This document shows positions 8,071-17,212 of a stretch of DNA of 64,000 bases, piece after piece. The notes below the pieces were generated by a model that did no database searches, was not told the origin of the DNA, and saw only the letters and a list, made by a program, of their open reading frames with translations. Location: assembly GCF_900605005.1 (NCBI RefSeq), contig NZ_LR027558.1:1852948-1916947 (forward strand), in the 5' to 3' direction. A program made the position numbers and the translations under genes. The DNA comes from Acidipropionibacterium timonense (lineage in GTDB: Bacteria > Actinomycetota > Actinomycetes > Propionibacteriales > Propionibacteriaceae). Position 1 is the stretch's first letter. Each line of letters opens with the position of its first letter.

Positions 8071-9567
8071 TCAGCCGCAGTGAAGGAACCTCGTGACGAC
8101 CTCGGTGAGGGCGGTCGGGTCGGCGTCGAGGCGCGCGGCCAGGCCCTCGTCCGCGAAGGCCTCGAGGGCCGCAGCCTGGGCGTCGATGAGCCCGGGCGGG
8201 AAGACCCCTCCCTCCTCGAAGGTCGCCCGACCCTCACGCAGCGCCCGCGCCGACTCGACGCACGAGCCGGGCAGCTGGGCCAGGTCGGTGCGCGCCGAGG
8301 CGTCCCCGACGACGTGGAGTTTCTCGGCCAGGTCGAGGGCATCGGGCCTGGTGAGGCCGTCGAGGGCCGCCATCGTCATGGCCGCCAGGAGCAGGTGCGG
8401 ATGGGCCGAGCCGTCCCCCGACCGCAGCTCGACGGTCTGTGGATCGGTGCCGCCGGCCGCGGGGTCGTCGACGACGACCGGTTCGGCGGGGTTGTCGACG
8501 TGCATCATCGAGTCGTCGACGCCGTCCCACCCCAGCGGCACCCGCACCAGGGCCGAGCGGTTGCGCTTGCCCCAACAGATCGACGTCGGCGCCTCCTGGT
8601 GCGGCACCAGGCGCAGGTAGGAGGTCGGCACCGTGTTGCCGAAGGCGGTGAGGGCCGGTGCGGCGGCGAGATACCCGGCGATGAGACGCCGGGTATCGTC
8701 GCTCAGACCGTTATCGGCGACGAGGAGGTTGACGCCGTCGCGCACGAGGCGACTGTGGACGTGCATCCCCGACCCGGCCTGCCCGACCAACAACTTGGGC
8801 GCGAAGGTCACCAGGGCGCCGTGGCGCTGGGCGACCCGGCGCAGGATCCACTTGCCGAGGACGATCTGGTCGGCCGCCTCGGCCACGGGCACCGGCAGGT
8901 ACTCGATCTCGTGCTGCGACCACACGGTGCCGTCGACTTGGTACGACCCCACCTCCGCGTGGCCGTACTTGACGTGTCCGCCGATCCGGGCGATGAGGGA
9001 GAGCGCCTCTCGGCGGATCTGCGCCCCCTTGGCGAAGGGCTCGGACTCGTGGTACCCCCGCTGGTCCACCGCCGGGTACTGGCCGTCGTCGGGGGTGGCG
9101 ACGTAGTACTCGAGTTCACCAAGGGCCTCCAGGTGGGCCCCGGTCCGCTCCCGCAGCAGGGCGTCGGCGCGCCCCAGGACGGTCGTCGGGGCCGACTCGA
9201 GGAGGTTGCCGTCGGCGTCGTGGAAGGCGCACAGGAGGTCGAGGGTGGGCTCGGTGGCGAAGGGATCGAGGAAGGCGGTCGACAGCCGCGGGACGACGTA
9301 GACGTCGGAGGACGTCGCCGAGACGAACCCGAAGAGGCTCGAGCCGTCCACCCGCTCCCCCATGGTGAGGATCCGCTCGAGGTGGCGTCGGTCGGCCGGG
9401 GCGAAGGACAGGGTCTTGAGGCGTCCGTCACCGGCCACGTAGCGCAGGTCGACGAGACGGACCTCGTGGTCGGCCATCCACTCGACGATGTCGGAGCGGG
9501 TGAACTCGTCGGGGGACTTGCCGATGTCGCGAACCAAGGGGCTGGCCATGAGGGCGTCGGTCATCAT
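8071..9567 (-). CDS. Glutamine synthetase family protein
   Basis: 498 residues with the glutamine synthetase fold motifs in order: ELEYY (metal-binding Glu pair), HAEVGSYQ followed by SQHEIEY, PKLLVGQAGSGMHVH, YLRLVPHQEAPTSICW then NRSALVRVP, and VELRSGDGSAHPH. The HAEVG and GQAG segments depart from the main housekeeping GlnA sequence, so a gamma-glutamyl ligase acting on another amine is possible. GAGGTGA lies directly before the start. It is monocistronic on this strand; birA lies upstream in the same direction. Confidence 0.8.
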   Translation of the reverse strand: MMTDALMASPLVRDIGKSPDEFTRSDIVEWMADHEVRLVDLRYVAGDGRLKTLSFAPADRRHLERILTMGERVDGSSLFGFVSATSSDVYVVPRLSTAFLDPFATEPTLDLLCAFHDADGNLLESAPTTVLGRADALLRERTGAHLEALGELEYYVATPDDGQYPAVDQRGYHESEPFAKGAQIRREALSLIARIGGHVKYGHAEVGSYQVDGTVWSQHEIEYLPVPVAEAADQIVLGKWILRRVAQRHGALVTFAPKLLVGQAGSGMHVHSRLVRDGVNLLVADNGLSDDTRRLIAGYLAAAPALTAFGNTVPTSYLRLVPHQEAPTSICWGKRNRSALVRVPLGWDGVDDSMMHVDNPAEPVVVDDPAAGGTDPQTVELRSGDGSAHPHLLLAAMTMAALDGLTRPDALDLAEKLHVVGDASARTDLAQLPGSCVESARALREGRATFEEGGVFPPGLIDAQAAALEAFADEGLAARLDADPTALTEVVTRFLHCG

Positions 9568-9682
9568 TCACCTCGTCGTCGGACCCGTCCACGTCGACGG
9601 GTGGTGCCCCCATCGTCGCACGGGGTCGGGCCGAGCGCGGTGCCGGTTGTTCCGCCCTTCGGGAAGGGTGGCCGGCTCGTCC

Positions 9683-10534
9683 TCAGCGCGGTCGCAGGTG
9701 GGTGACGTCGGCCGCCGCGAAGGTCCGCAGGCCCTCGTCGGTCCGCACGACGATGGCGCCGGTGTCGTCGACGTCGACGCCGACCCCGTCGACGACCGTC
9801 CGTCCGTCGATCGACTCCCCGCCGACGGTCTGCGTGTCGAAAGTGAGGCGTACCGGCTGGCCGAGGGTGTCGCACCGGTCCCGGTACGCCCCGGCGGCGG
9901 TGCCGGTGCTCGCCCACTGCTGCAGGTAGCGGTCGAGGTGGCGCAGCAGGGCGGCGATGAGAGCGTCCTTGTCCTCGGACAGACCGCACAGGTGCAGGGA
10001 CGTCGCGGTGGGCACCGGCAGTTCGTCGCGTCCCATCGACACGTTGAGGCCGATGCCCAGGACGGCGTGGGTCCCGGCCGGCCCGGCGACCCGCTCGCAG
10101 AGGATGCCGCAGACCTTGCCGCCGTGGTCCCGGCCGAGGTCGATGAGGACGTCGTTGGGCCACTTGAGGGTGACCCTGGAACGCTCGGCCCCGGTGGCCT
10201 CCTCGATGGCCGCGGCAACCGACAGGCCACAGATGAGGGACAGCCAACCCCACTCCTCGGCCGGGCGGTCGGCCGGGACGAGTGCCGAGAGGGCCACCGC
10301 GGTGCCCGGGACGTCCTGCCAGCGCCGTTCGAACCGCCCTCGGCCGCCGTCCTGATGGTCGGCGATGAGTACCCGCGGCAGAGTGCCGCCGAGGTGGACG
10401 AACTCGGCCATGTCGCTGTTGGTCGAGACCGTCGAGTCGATGCAGGTCACCCCGCCGGACCCCGGTCGGGTGAAGAGAGTGTCGGGGGCGAGGTCGCTGA
10501 TGCGTCGGGAATCGGGCGGTGGGGTCGTGGGCAC
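9683..10534 (-). CDS. birA: Biotin--[acetyl-CoA-carboxylase] ligase BirA
   Basis: 283 residues, without the N-terminal helix-turn-helix of repressor-type BirA, so enzyme only. GGRGRFERRW is the biotinyl-AMP loop and KWPNDVL with GKVCGILCE the catalytic core; a C-terminal SH3-like domain follows. It would attach biotin to the carboxylase alpha chain at 22920-24698. The GTG start at 10534 is supported by TAGGCT (10541-10546) ending 6 nt upstream, the leaderless pattern seen through the window. Confidence 0.92.
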   Translation of the reverse strand: MPTTPPPDSRRISDLAPDTLFTRPGSGGVTCIDSTVSTNSDMAEFVHLGGTLPRVLIADHQDGGRGRFERRWQDVPGTAVALSALVPADRPAEEWGWLSLICGLSVAAAIEEATGAERSRVTLKWPNDVLIDLGRDHGGKVCGILCERVAGPAGTHAVLGIGLNVSMGRDELPVPTATSLHLCGLSEDKDALIAALLRHLDRYLQQWASTGTAAGAYRDRCDTLGQPVRLTFDTQTVGGESIDGRTVVDGVGVDVDDTGAIVVRTDEGLRTFAAADVTHLRPR

Positions 10535-10613
10535 CGGCCCAGCCTACGGGCTCGGTGCCGAGCCGCCTCACCACCGGACCGAGGACGCACCCGCCTGACC
10601 CGGCCCGCGGCCA

Positions 10614-10647
10614 CCTGCGCCCCGTGACCCCCTGCGCCCCGTGACCC
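10614..10647. repeat. 17-bp tandem duplication
   Basis: CCTGCGCCCCGTGACCC occurs twice in perfect tandem, followed by a partial third match. Confidence 0.8.
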
Positions 10648-10709
10648 CCCGTGCTCTGGGGCCACCCCCGACAGCCGACTCCCGACGACTCAGGAATGCC
10701 CACTCCCCA

Positions 10710-10787
10710 TGACCGCAATGTGGCACGCGAGGATCTTGCGACGCCCGAGGACCCCACCTCGATGGTTCCTGCGCCACATTGCGGTCA
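10710..10787. repeat. 44-bp-loop inverted repeat, copy 2
   Basis: Left arm TGACCG+CAATGTGGCAC (10710-10726), 44-bp loop, right arm GCGCCACATTG+CGGTCA (10771-10787). It sits in the divergent gap between birA and the carboxylase beta gene, about 150 bp from either -10. Confidence 0.9.
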
Positions 10788-10934
10788 CGGGAACTGGCGC
10801 CGCGGTCCCGATGTCCACGCCGGGGACGGGGCTGGACCCCCGACTCCGAGCCCCCATCCCCACCACGGACACCGACATCTGCGTCCCGGCGCCCAATTGC
10901 CATCTCAGCGGCCCAGCACCCCCGGCCGAACGGA

Positions 10935-10940
10935 TAGTCT
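10935..10940 (+). promoter_or_regulatory. -10 element for carboxylase beta gene
   Basis: TAGTCT ends 6 nt before the ATG, and no Shine-Dalgarno is present, so the message is probably leaderless. Confidence 0.5.
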
Positions 10941-10946
10941 CGGCTC

Positions 10947-12521
10947 ATGGAGATCGACATCCACACGACGGCCGGCAAGATCGCCGACCTGGGACGACGT
11001 ATCGACGAGGCGGTCAATGCGGCTCCCGCCGCCGCGGTGGAGAAGCACCGCGCCAAGGGCAAGATGACGGCCCGGGAGAGGGTGCTGCGACTCCTCGACG
11101 AGGGCACCTTCGCCGAGCTGGACGAGTTCGCCCGGCACAGGTCGACGAACTTCGGCATGGATCACAACCGCCCGTACACCGACGGCGTCGTCACCGGCGT
11201 GGGCGCCATCCACGGCCGCCCGGTGTGTGTCTTCAGCCAGGATGCGACGATCTTCGGCGGTTCCCTGGGCGAGGTCTACGGCGAGAAGATCTGCAAGGTC
11301 ATCGACTTCGCCGTCAAGACCGGTTGCCCGCTCATCGGCATCAACGACGGCGGCGGCGCACGTATCCAGGAGGGCGTGGCCTCCCTGGCCATGTACGGCG
11401 AGATCTTCCGCCGCAACACCCGGGCCTCCGGCGTCATCCCGCAGATCTCCGTCATCATGGGCGCGGCAGCCGGCGGCCACGTGTACTCCCCCGCCCTCAC
11501 CGACTTCATCGTCATGGTCGACCAGACCTCGCAGATGTTCATCACCGGGCCGGCCGTCGTCAAGTCGGTCACCGGCGAGGACGTGTCCCTCGAGGAACTC
11601 GGTGGGGCCCGCACCCACTCCCAGGTCTCCGGCAACTCGCACTACCTGGCGGCCAACGAGGAGGACGCCCTCGAGTACGTCCGCGACCTGCTGAGCTACC
11701 TGCCGCAGAACAACCTCGAGGACCCGCCGGTCTACGACGAGGAGGACGCCGACCTCACCATCACCGACCGCGACCGCGAGCTCGACGTCCTCATCCCCGA
11801 CGAGTCGAACCAGCCCTACGACATGCACGAGGTCATCACCACCGTGCTCGACGAGGACACCTTCCTCGAGGTCCACGAGCTCTTCGCCCCGAACATCCTC
11901 TGCGGCTTCGGACGCATCGAGGGTCGGGCGATCGGCATCGTCGCCAACCAGCCGCTCGTCAATGCCGGCACCCTCGACATCGACGCCGCCGAGAAGGCGT
12001 CCCGGTTCGTGCGCACCTGCGACTGCTTCAACATCCCGGTGCTCACCTTCGTCGACACCCCCGGGTTCCTGCCCGGGGTCCAGCAGGAGCATCGGGGCAT
12101 CATCCGGCGCGGGGCCAAACTCATCTACGCCTACGCCGAGGCCACCGTGCCGGTGCTCACCGTCGTCACCCGCAAGGCCTACGGCGGCGCGTACATCGTC
12201 ATGGGATCCAAGCACCTGGGCGCCGACATCAACCTGGCCTGGCCGACCGCCCAGATCGCCGTCATGGGCGCCGACGGGGCGGTGAGCATCCTCCACCGCA
12301 AGGACCTGGCCCGCGCCGAGGACCCCACCGCCCTGCGCGCCAAGCTCGTCGACGAGTACGAGACGACCCTGTCGAACCCGTACCAGGCCGCCGAGCGCGG
12401 CTGGGTCGACCTCGTCATCCACCCGCACGAGACCCGCGAGTCGGTCATCCGGACGCTGCGGCTGCTGCGCTCCAAGCGCGAGGTGCTGCCGCCCAAGAAG
12501 CACGGGAACATCCCGCTGTGA
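10947..12521 (+). CDS. pccB: Acyl-CoA (propionyl-CoA) carboxylase beta subunit
   Basis: 524-residue carboxyltransferase with the two crotonase-like halves. [25 protein letters not shown] and [10 protein letters not shown] form the first acyl-CoA site; VDTPGFLPG and [13 protein letters not shown] form the second. It transfers carboxyl from biotin on the alpha chain to acyl-CoA. Overall similarity fits actinobacterial AccD5/PccB. It overlaps the epsilon subunit gene as GTGA. The neighbours birA, epsilon and maf match the conserved actinobacterial block. Exact substrate (acetyl or propionyl) cannot be read from sequence alone; methylmalonyl-CoA carboxyltransferase 12S subunits are close relatives. 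Confidence 0.9.
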   Translation: MEIDIHTTAGKIADLGRRIDEAVNAAPAAAVEKHRAKGKMTARERVLRLLDEGTFAELDEFARHRSTNFGMDHNRPYTDGVVTGVGAIHGRPVCVFSQDATIFGGSLGEVYGEKICKVIDFAVKTGCPLIGINDGGGARIQEGVASLAMYGEIFRRNTRASGVIPQISVIMGAAAGGHVYSPALTDFIVMVDQTSQMFITGPAVVKSVTGEDVSLEELGGARTHSQVSGNSHYLAANEEDALEYVRDLLSYLPQNNLEDPPVYDEEDADLTITDRDRELDVLIPDESNQPYDMHEVITTVLDEDTFLEVHELFAPNILCGFGRIEGRAIGIVANQPLVNAGTLDIDAAEKASRFVRTCDCFNIPVLTFVDTPGFLPGVQQEHRGIIRRGAKLIYAYAEATVPVLTVVTRKAYGGAYIVMGSKHLGADINLAWPTAQIAVMGADGAVSILHRKDLARAEDPTALRAKLVDEYETTLSNPYQAAERGWVDLVIHPHETRESVIRTLRLLRSKREVLPPKKHGNIPL

Positions 12522-12772
12522 CCGCCATGGACACGCAGCCGACGGAAGCCGGGGTGGACGCCGCCCCGGCCGTCCAGATCGTCAAGGGCCACCTGTCCGA
12601 CGAGGAGCTCGGGGCGCTCGTCGCCGTGCTGGCCGCCGTCACCCAGCCTGTCGGGGCTCCGCACGCCCCCGACAGCGTCATCGCCTTCGGGTGGAAGTCC
12701 TACTGGCGTCCCATCCGCGAGATCTTCATGCCGGGCCAGGCCGCCTGGCGTGGGTCGCTGAGACGGTACTGA
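12518..12772 (+). CDS. Acyl-CoA carboxylase epsilon subunit
   Basis: 84 residues. [21 protein letters not shown] followed by the C-terminal W...[13 protein letters not shown] pattern matches the small epsilon subunit (AccE/PccE) that stimulates actinobacterial acyl-CoA carboxylases. I chose the GTG at 12518, which overlaps the beta-subunit stop as GTGA; an ATG three codons later is the alternative. It is followed after 5 bases by maf. Confidence 0.88.
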   Translation: MTAMDTQPTEAGVDAAPAVQIVKGHLSDEELGALVAVLAAVTQPVGAPHAPDSVIAFGWKSYWRPIREIFMPGQAAWRGSLRRY

Positions 12773-12777
12773 GGGCC

Positions 12778-13389
12778 ATGGCGCATCGCTTCGTCCTGGC
12801 CTCGAAGTCACCGGCCCGGTTGGCGCAGTTGCGGGCGGCCGGGATCGACCCGCAGGTCATCGCCTCGGACGTCGACGAGACGCCGCTGCCCGACGAACCG
12901 GCCGCCGACCTCACGGCACGGCTGGCACGGCTCAAGGCCGAGGCGGTGCTGGAGCGGATCTGCCTCGACCGACCGACTGTCCTCGTCGCCTGCGACTCGG
13001 TGCTCGACCTCGACGGCCGGGTGCTCGGCAAACCGTTGACGCCGGAGCGCGCGATCCGCTGGTGGTACCGGATGCGCGGTCGCAGCGGGGTCCTCGTCAC
13101 CGGGCACCACATCGTCGTCCACGACGAGCGCGGCACCCGCAGTTCGACTCGGGTGGGCACGACGATCCTCACCTTCGCCGATCTCACCGACGCCGAGATC
13201 GCCGCCTACGCGGCCACCGGGGAGCCCGAGAAGGTGGCCGGGGCGTTCACCCTGGACGGTCTCGGGGCCCCGTTCATCACGCGTATCGTGGGCGACCCGC
13301 ACAATGTCACCGGGATCTCGCTGCCGCTGGTGCGTCAGACCCTGCTCGACCTCGACGTGCCCTGGCAGGACCTCTGGACGCGGGCCTGA
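12778..13389 (+). CDS. maf: Maf/HAM1-like nucleoside triphosphate pyrophosphatase
   Basis: 203 residues. LASKSPARLAQLRAAG at the N-terminus is the Maf phosphate loop, SDVDET and ACDSVL follow, and GKP with DPHNVTGISLPL closes the domain. Maf proteins hydrolyse dTTP/UTP or modified nucleotides. In actinobacteria maf follows accD-accE, as here. GAGGG lies just before the ATG. It ends 3 bp from the convergent lipoprotein gene. Confidence 0.9.
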   Translation: MAHRFVLASKSPARLAQLRAAGIDPQVIASDVDETPLPDEPAADLTARLARLKAEAVLERICLDRPTVLVACDSVLDLDGRVLGKPLTPERAIRWWYRMRGRSGVLVTGHHIVVHDERGTRSSTRVGTTILTFADLTDAEIAAYAATGEPEKVAGAFTLDGLGAPFITRIVGDPHNVTGISLPLVRQTLLDLDVPWQDLWTRA

Positions 13390-13392
13390 TGC

Positions 13393-13851
13393 TCAGCCGA
13401 CCGGCCCTGTCCGCAGGGTGAGGGCAGCCGTCTCCACCGAGGCCGTGTACGCACCGGTCCACCCGTGCCCCGAGAAGACCAGCGAGGAGTTGGCGTCAGC
13501 GGTCACGGTGAACCCCGCCGCGGCCAGATGGGTGCGCAGGAACCGGTAGGTCGCCTCACCCTGGGCGGGGTCGATGACGACGGTGACGTTGTTGGGGTTG
13601 TCGACGCTGTAGGTGATGTCGAGCCCGGCGGGCAGCGGGAAGTCGGCCGGGCCGTGCTCGAATCCCCGCGACGACAAGGTGGCGTGGGTCGTGTCGTGGC
13701 TCGTGGTCGCGACGGTCGCCGGGACGGACGGGCTCGGCGTCGTCATGGCGGACGGTGCCGACCCGGAACAGCCGGTGAGGGCCAGGCCCCCGGCCACCAC
13801 CATGACGACGAGGCCGTGAAGGCCCGGACGAGGGCGGCGTCGATCGGTCAC
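13393..13851 (-). CDS. Hypothetical lipoprotein
   Basis: 152 residues. A basic N-terminus, hydrophobic core and lipobox LTGC (Cys28) mark a lipoprotein. The rest is a Ser/Thr-rich linker and a small domain containing DPAQGEATYRFLRTHLAAAGF, unrecognised. The GTG start at 13851 is supported by TAGGCT (13858-13863) ending 6 nt upstream. Confidence 0.75.
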   Translation of the reverse strand: MTDRRRPRPGLHGLVVMVVAGGLALTGCSGSAPSAMTTPSPSVPATVATTSHDTTHATLSSRGFEHGPADFPLPAGLDITYSVDNPNNVTVVIDPAQGEATYRFLRTHLAAAGFTVTADANSSLVFSGHGWTGAYTASVETAALTLRTGPVG

Positions 13852-13892
13852 GGGGCGAGCCTACCGGCCCGGGACCAACCTCCCTGACCGGC

Positions 13893-15110
13893 TCAGCCCT
13901 CCAGCGGCTCGCGGAGGATCGGGCACGACATGCACCGCGGACCACCACGCCCCGACCCCAGTTCGGCGCCGGAGATCGTCAGCACCTCGACCCCGGCCTC
14001 CTCGAGGCGCCGGTTCGTCTCCGTGTTGCGGTTGTAGGCGACGACGACCCGCGGCGCCACCGCCAGGGTGTTGTTGCCGTCGTCCCACTGCTCCCGCTCG
14101 GCGGTGACCGGGTCGAGCCCGGTGTCGATGACCTTCATGCGGTCGATGCCCATGGCCGCTGCCGCCGCGGCGAGGAAGGGTTGCGGGGCCCCGACGCGGA
14201 TGTCGTCCCCCTCGGCGGTGACCGGCAGCGCCCGGAGGGAGTCGGCGATCTGCGGGTACATGACGACCGAGTCGACGTCGACCATGGTGCACACGGTGTC
14301 GAGGTGCATCGTCGCGCGGCGCTGGTGGATCGGCACGACGAGCACGGTGTGGGCGACGCCGAGCCCCAGCGCGGTGCGGGCGATCCGCTCGGCGCCGGCC
14401 GGCGAGGTGCGCTCGCCCACGCCGACGGCCATGACCCCGGCGGCCAGGTGCATGACGTCGCCGCCCTCGAGCTTCTCCTGACGCCAGCTGTGACACTGCT
14501 CGAACCCGGCGAACCGGGGATGGAAGGTGTAGATGAGCTCGGTGAGCTGGGTCTCGCGGCGTCGGGCCGGCATGGTGAGCGAGGTGACGGCCGGGTGGTC
14601 CCCGATCCACACGCTCGAGTCGCGGGTGAACAGGAGGTTGGGCAGCGGGTCGATGACGAACTCCTCGGGGGCCAGCAGGGCGGTGACGAGCGAGTTCGGT
14701 GCCGCCGGTTCGAGCCCGGCCAGCTCGGTGGCCGAGAGCCCGGCGACGAGGGCCTCGGCCAGGGCATCACTCGACAGCTCCGACATCCTCGCCTGGAGGT
14801 AGGCCTTGAGGGAGTCGCCGTAGCGCAGGTCGCACAGGGTGTCGTCGAGGGCCTGCCGGCGCGCCTCGGGCAGCTCGAGGGTCTCGACGAGCAGGTCGCG
14901 CAGGAGGAGCACCTCGACCCCGCGTTCGGTGAGCAGCTCGGCGAAGTGGTCGTGGTCGCGCTGGGCCTGGTCGACCCAGGGCAGACCGTCGAAGAGGAGG
15001 GCGTCGGAATTGCGCGGGGTGAGACGCCGCAGCTCGTCACCCGGGCGGTGCAGCATGACCGTGCGCAGCCGGCCCACCTCGGAACGAACCTCACCTGAAC
15101 TCTGTGTCAT
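13893..15110 (-). CDS. arcA: Arginine deiminase
   Basis: 405 residues, full length. Guanidino-group hydrolase motifs are present: [35 protein letters not shown], and the catalytic Cys in [11 protein letters not shown] near the C-terminus. It converts arginine to citrulline and ammonia, serving ATP production or acid tolerance when partnered with arcB and arcC. No arcB, arcC or antiporter gene is adjacent, so it stands alone here. AGGAG lies before the ATG. Confidence 0.95.
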   Translation of the reverse strand: MTQSSGEVRSEVGRLRTVMLHRPGDELRRLTPRNSDALLFDGLPWVDQAQRDHDHFAELLTERGVEVLLLRDLLVETLELPEARRQALDDTLCDLRYGDSLKAYLQARMSELSSDALAEALVAGLSATELAGLEPAAPNSLVTALLAPEEFVIDPLPNLLFTRDSSVWIGDHPAVTSLTMPARRRETQLTELIYTFHPRFAGFEQCHSWRQEKLEGGDVMHLAAGVMAVGVGERTSPAGAERIARTALGLGVAHTVLVVPIHQRRATMHLDTVCTMVDVDSVVMYPQIADSLRALPVTAEGDDIRVGAPQPFLAAAAAAMGIDRMKVIDTGLDPVTAEREQWDDGNNTLAVAPRVVVAYNRNTETNRRLEEAGVEVLTISGAELGSGRGGPRCMSCPILREPLEG

Positions 15111-15277
15111 GACCGTGCTCCTGGATCGCGGAGTTTTCGATCACGATACGGCCGGGGACGGACGATTCTCCGCCAAAGGGGGCACGACGTCACAGAACTT
15201 CGCGGTCCTGCCGTCTGGGGGAAGGACCGGACGGGGACCGGGTGTCGGGGCACGCCGGAACTGTCCTCGCCCGCCCG

Positions 15278-15283
15278 TATCGT
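15278..15283 (+). promoter_or_regulatory. -10 element for SDR gene
   Basis: TATCGT ends 7 nt before the ATG at 15291, with no Shine-Dalgarno. Confidence 0.45.
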
Positions 15284-15290
15284 TCCTGCC

Positions 15291-16001
15291 ATGACCGACA
15301 CGACACCTGCCCGCCCCTCCGTCCTCGTCACCGGCGCCTCCCGCGGCATCGGCCGGGCCATCGCCCTGGAGCTCGGCCGCGACCACCACGTCATCGTCGG
15401 CGGCACGACACGCCGGGGGGTCGACGCCGTCGTCGCGCAGCTGCCCGACGCCGAACCCTTCGTCGCCGATCTGTCCGACGCCGAGGAGACCGCGGCCGCC
15501 GCCGACGGGATCACCCGACTCGACGCCCTCGTCCACAGCGCCGGGGTCGGCAACCGGTCCCCCGGCGAGGTCGCTCTGGCCCCACGCGAGGAGTGGCGCC
15601 GGGTGCTCGAGCTCAACGTCGTCGCGGTGGCCGACCTCACCCGGCTGCTCCTGCCCCTGCTGCGCGAGGCCCACGGCGACGTCGTCATGATCAATTCGGG
15701 CTCGGGCTTCAATCGTCCCGGCCCGGGCGGGGGCATCTACGCCGCCTCGAAGTACGCCCTGCGTGCCCTCACCCATGCCCTGCGCGAGGAGGAGCGCGGG
15801 GTGGTCCGGGTGACGTCGATCCACCCGGGGCGGGTCGACACCGACATGCAGGTCGACCTCCAGGCCCGGATGGGTCGGCCCTACGTCGCCGAGGAGCACC
15901 TGCGTCCCGAGTCGGTGGCGGCGACCGTCCGGCTGGCTCTGGAGGCCAGCCGGGAGGCCATGATCGAGGAGCTGTCGATCCGGCCGGTGTTCAAGGCATG
16001 A
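15291..16001 (+). CDS. Short-chain dehydrogenase/reductase
   Basis: 236 residues. The NAD(P) motif VTGASRGIGRA is at about 13-23, LVHSAG is the strand-4 motif, NSGSGFNRPG carries the Ser and YAASKYAL the Tyr-Lys pair near residue 150. All catalytic positions of classical SDRs are retained. Substrate unknown. Its stop overlaps the next start as ATGA, so it is coupled with the winged-helix protein. Confidence 0.88.
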   Translation: MTDTTPARPSVLVTGASRGIGRAIALELGRDHHVIVGGTTRRGVDAVVAQLPDAEPFVADLSDAEETAAAADGITRLDALVHSAGVGNRSPGEVALAPREEWRRVLELNVVAVADLTRLLLPLLREAHGDVVMINSGSGFNRPGPGGGIYAASKYALRALTHALREEERGVVRVTSIHPGRVDTDMQVDLQARMGRPYVAEEHLRPESVAATVRLALEASREAMIEELSIRPVFKA

Positions 16002-17107
16002 GTGGAGGCACGCGGGTCGGGGTCCACGATCTCTCCGACCCGACGACGGTGTCCCTGCTGCGGATGGTCGGGCTGGGGCTGGGCACGGGGGCCACGAGCC
16101 CGGCCGGGGAGGTGGCCGCAACCCTGCCCGAGGAGGTCTCGCGGATCGGGGCGCTGCAGTCCCAGGACTGGCGCGGAGCCCTGCACACCCTGGCCCTGCG
16201 CACGGCCGCCCGCTCGATCGGCGAGGCGACCGCCGCCTTCGACACCGACCTCGTGCGCACCTGGCCGATGCGGGGCACGCTGCACACGGTCGCCCGCTCC
16301 GACCTGCCCTGGCTGCTGGCCCTCACCTCGCCCCGGATGTTCGCCCAGGCGGCCCGACGACGCGCACAGCTGGGGATCGACGACACCCTCCTCGACCGCG
16401 CCAGAGGTCTTGCCCGCGAGGCCCTGGCCGAGCGGCCCCGTGGGCGCGACGAACTCGTCGGCCTGTGGGCCGCCGACGGGGTCATCGACGGCGTCCCGCA
16501 ACGGGGGTACCACCTCGTCATGACCCTGTGTCACGACGGACTCATGGCCCTGGGGCCGGTCGTCGACGGCGCGCAGCTCCTCGTGCCCCTCGACCTGCCC
16601 CTGCCACTCGACCGAGCCCTGCCACCCGACCCTGCGACGACGTTCTGTCTGCGGTACTTCACCAGCCACGGACCGGCCACGATGGACGACCTCGTGCGCT
16701 GGTGCGGGCTCACGAAGTCGGTGCTCGGCCCGGCGGCCCGGCGTCTGCGGGAGGACGGCGTCCTGGCGACGACGACGGTCGCGGGTCGTGACCTGTGGCA
16801 CGGGGCCGACCTCGCCCAGGTGAGCCAGGAGGCGCTCGACGCCTGCCGGACCATGGTCCTGGCCAGTGGTTTCGAGGAACTCGTCCTGGGCTACCGGGAC
16901 CGCACCTGCACCGTCCCCCCGTCCGACGAGGCACGCATCTGCCCGGGGAACAACGGGATGTTCAAGCACACCGTCATCGAGAACGGCCGGGTCATCGGCA
17001 CCTGGACCAGGCCGGGCGGACGTGACCCGGTGCCCGACTGGTTCGTCCGGCCGAGCCGGGCCCTGACGCGACGCTTCGACGCCGCCTGCGCCCGGATGCC
17101 CGTCTGA
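15998..17107 (+). CDS. Winged helix DNA-binding domain protein (HTH_42/AlkZ-like)
   Basis: 369 residues. RIGALQSQDWRGALHTLALR and VRTWPMRGTLHTVARSDLPWLLAL are characteristic of the HTH_42 family, which includes the interstrand-crosslink glycosylase AlkZ/YcaQ. The family's QxQ/QxD element appears as LQSQDW. Whether this member is a glycosylase is not known. It overlaps the SDR stop by ATGA. Confidence 0.8.
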   Translation: MSGGTRVGVHDLSDPTTVSLLRMVGLGLGTGATSPAGEVAATLPEEVSRIGALQSQDWRGALHTLALRTAARSIGEATAAFDTDLVRTWPMRGTLHTVARSDLPWLLALTSPRMFAQAARRRAQLGIDDTLLDRARGLAREALAERPRGRDELVGLWAADGVIDGVPQRGYHLVMTLCHDGLMALGPVVDGAQLLVPLDLPLPLDRALPPDPATTFCLRYFTSHGPATMDDLVRWCGLTKSVLGPAARRLREDGVLATTTVAGRDLWHGADLAQVSQEALDACRTMVLASGFEELVLGYRDRTCTVPPSDEARICPGNNGMFKHTVIENGRVIGTWTRPGGRDPVPDWFVRPSRALTRRFDAACARMPV

Positions 17108-17120
17108 GCGGCGCCCCACG

Positions 17121-17162
17121 GTCGGCGCAATCCGGTCGGCGCAATCCGGTCGGCGCAAACCG
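17121..17162. repeat. Three 14-bp tandem repeats
   Basis: GTCGGCGCAATCCG occurs at 17121, 17135 and, with one change, 17149. It lies in the convergent gap between the winged-helix gene and pdxK. Confidence 0.85.
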
Positions 17163-17212
17163 GACGCGGCCGACGGGCGCCGCGGGCGGGCCCGCCAGGA
17201 CGGGCCACCCGG

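Larger units (their letters stand above)
10535..10946. other. Divergent gap between birA and carboxylase beta gene
   Basis: 412 bases without a credible gene. It holds a leaderless-type -10 for birA (10541-10546), a 17-bp direct duplication, inverted-repeat copy 2 (10710-10787) and a -10 TAGTCT (10935-10940) for the carboxylase gene. Sequence from 10790 to 10930 shows nothing recognisable. Confidence 0.7.
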
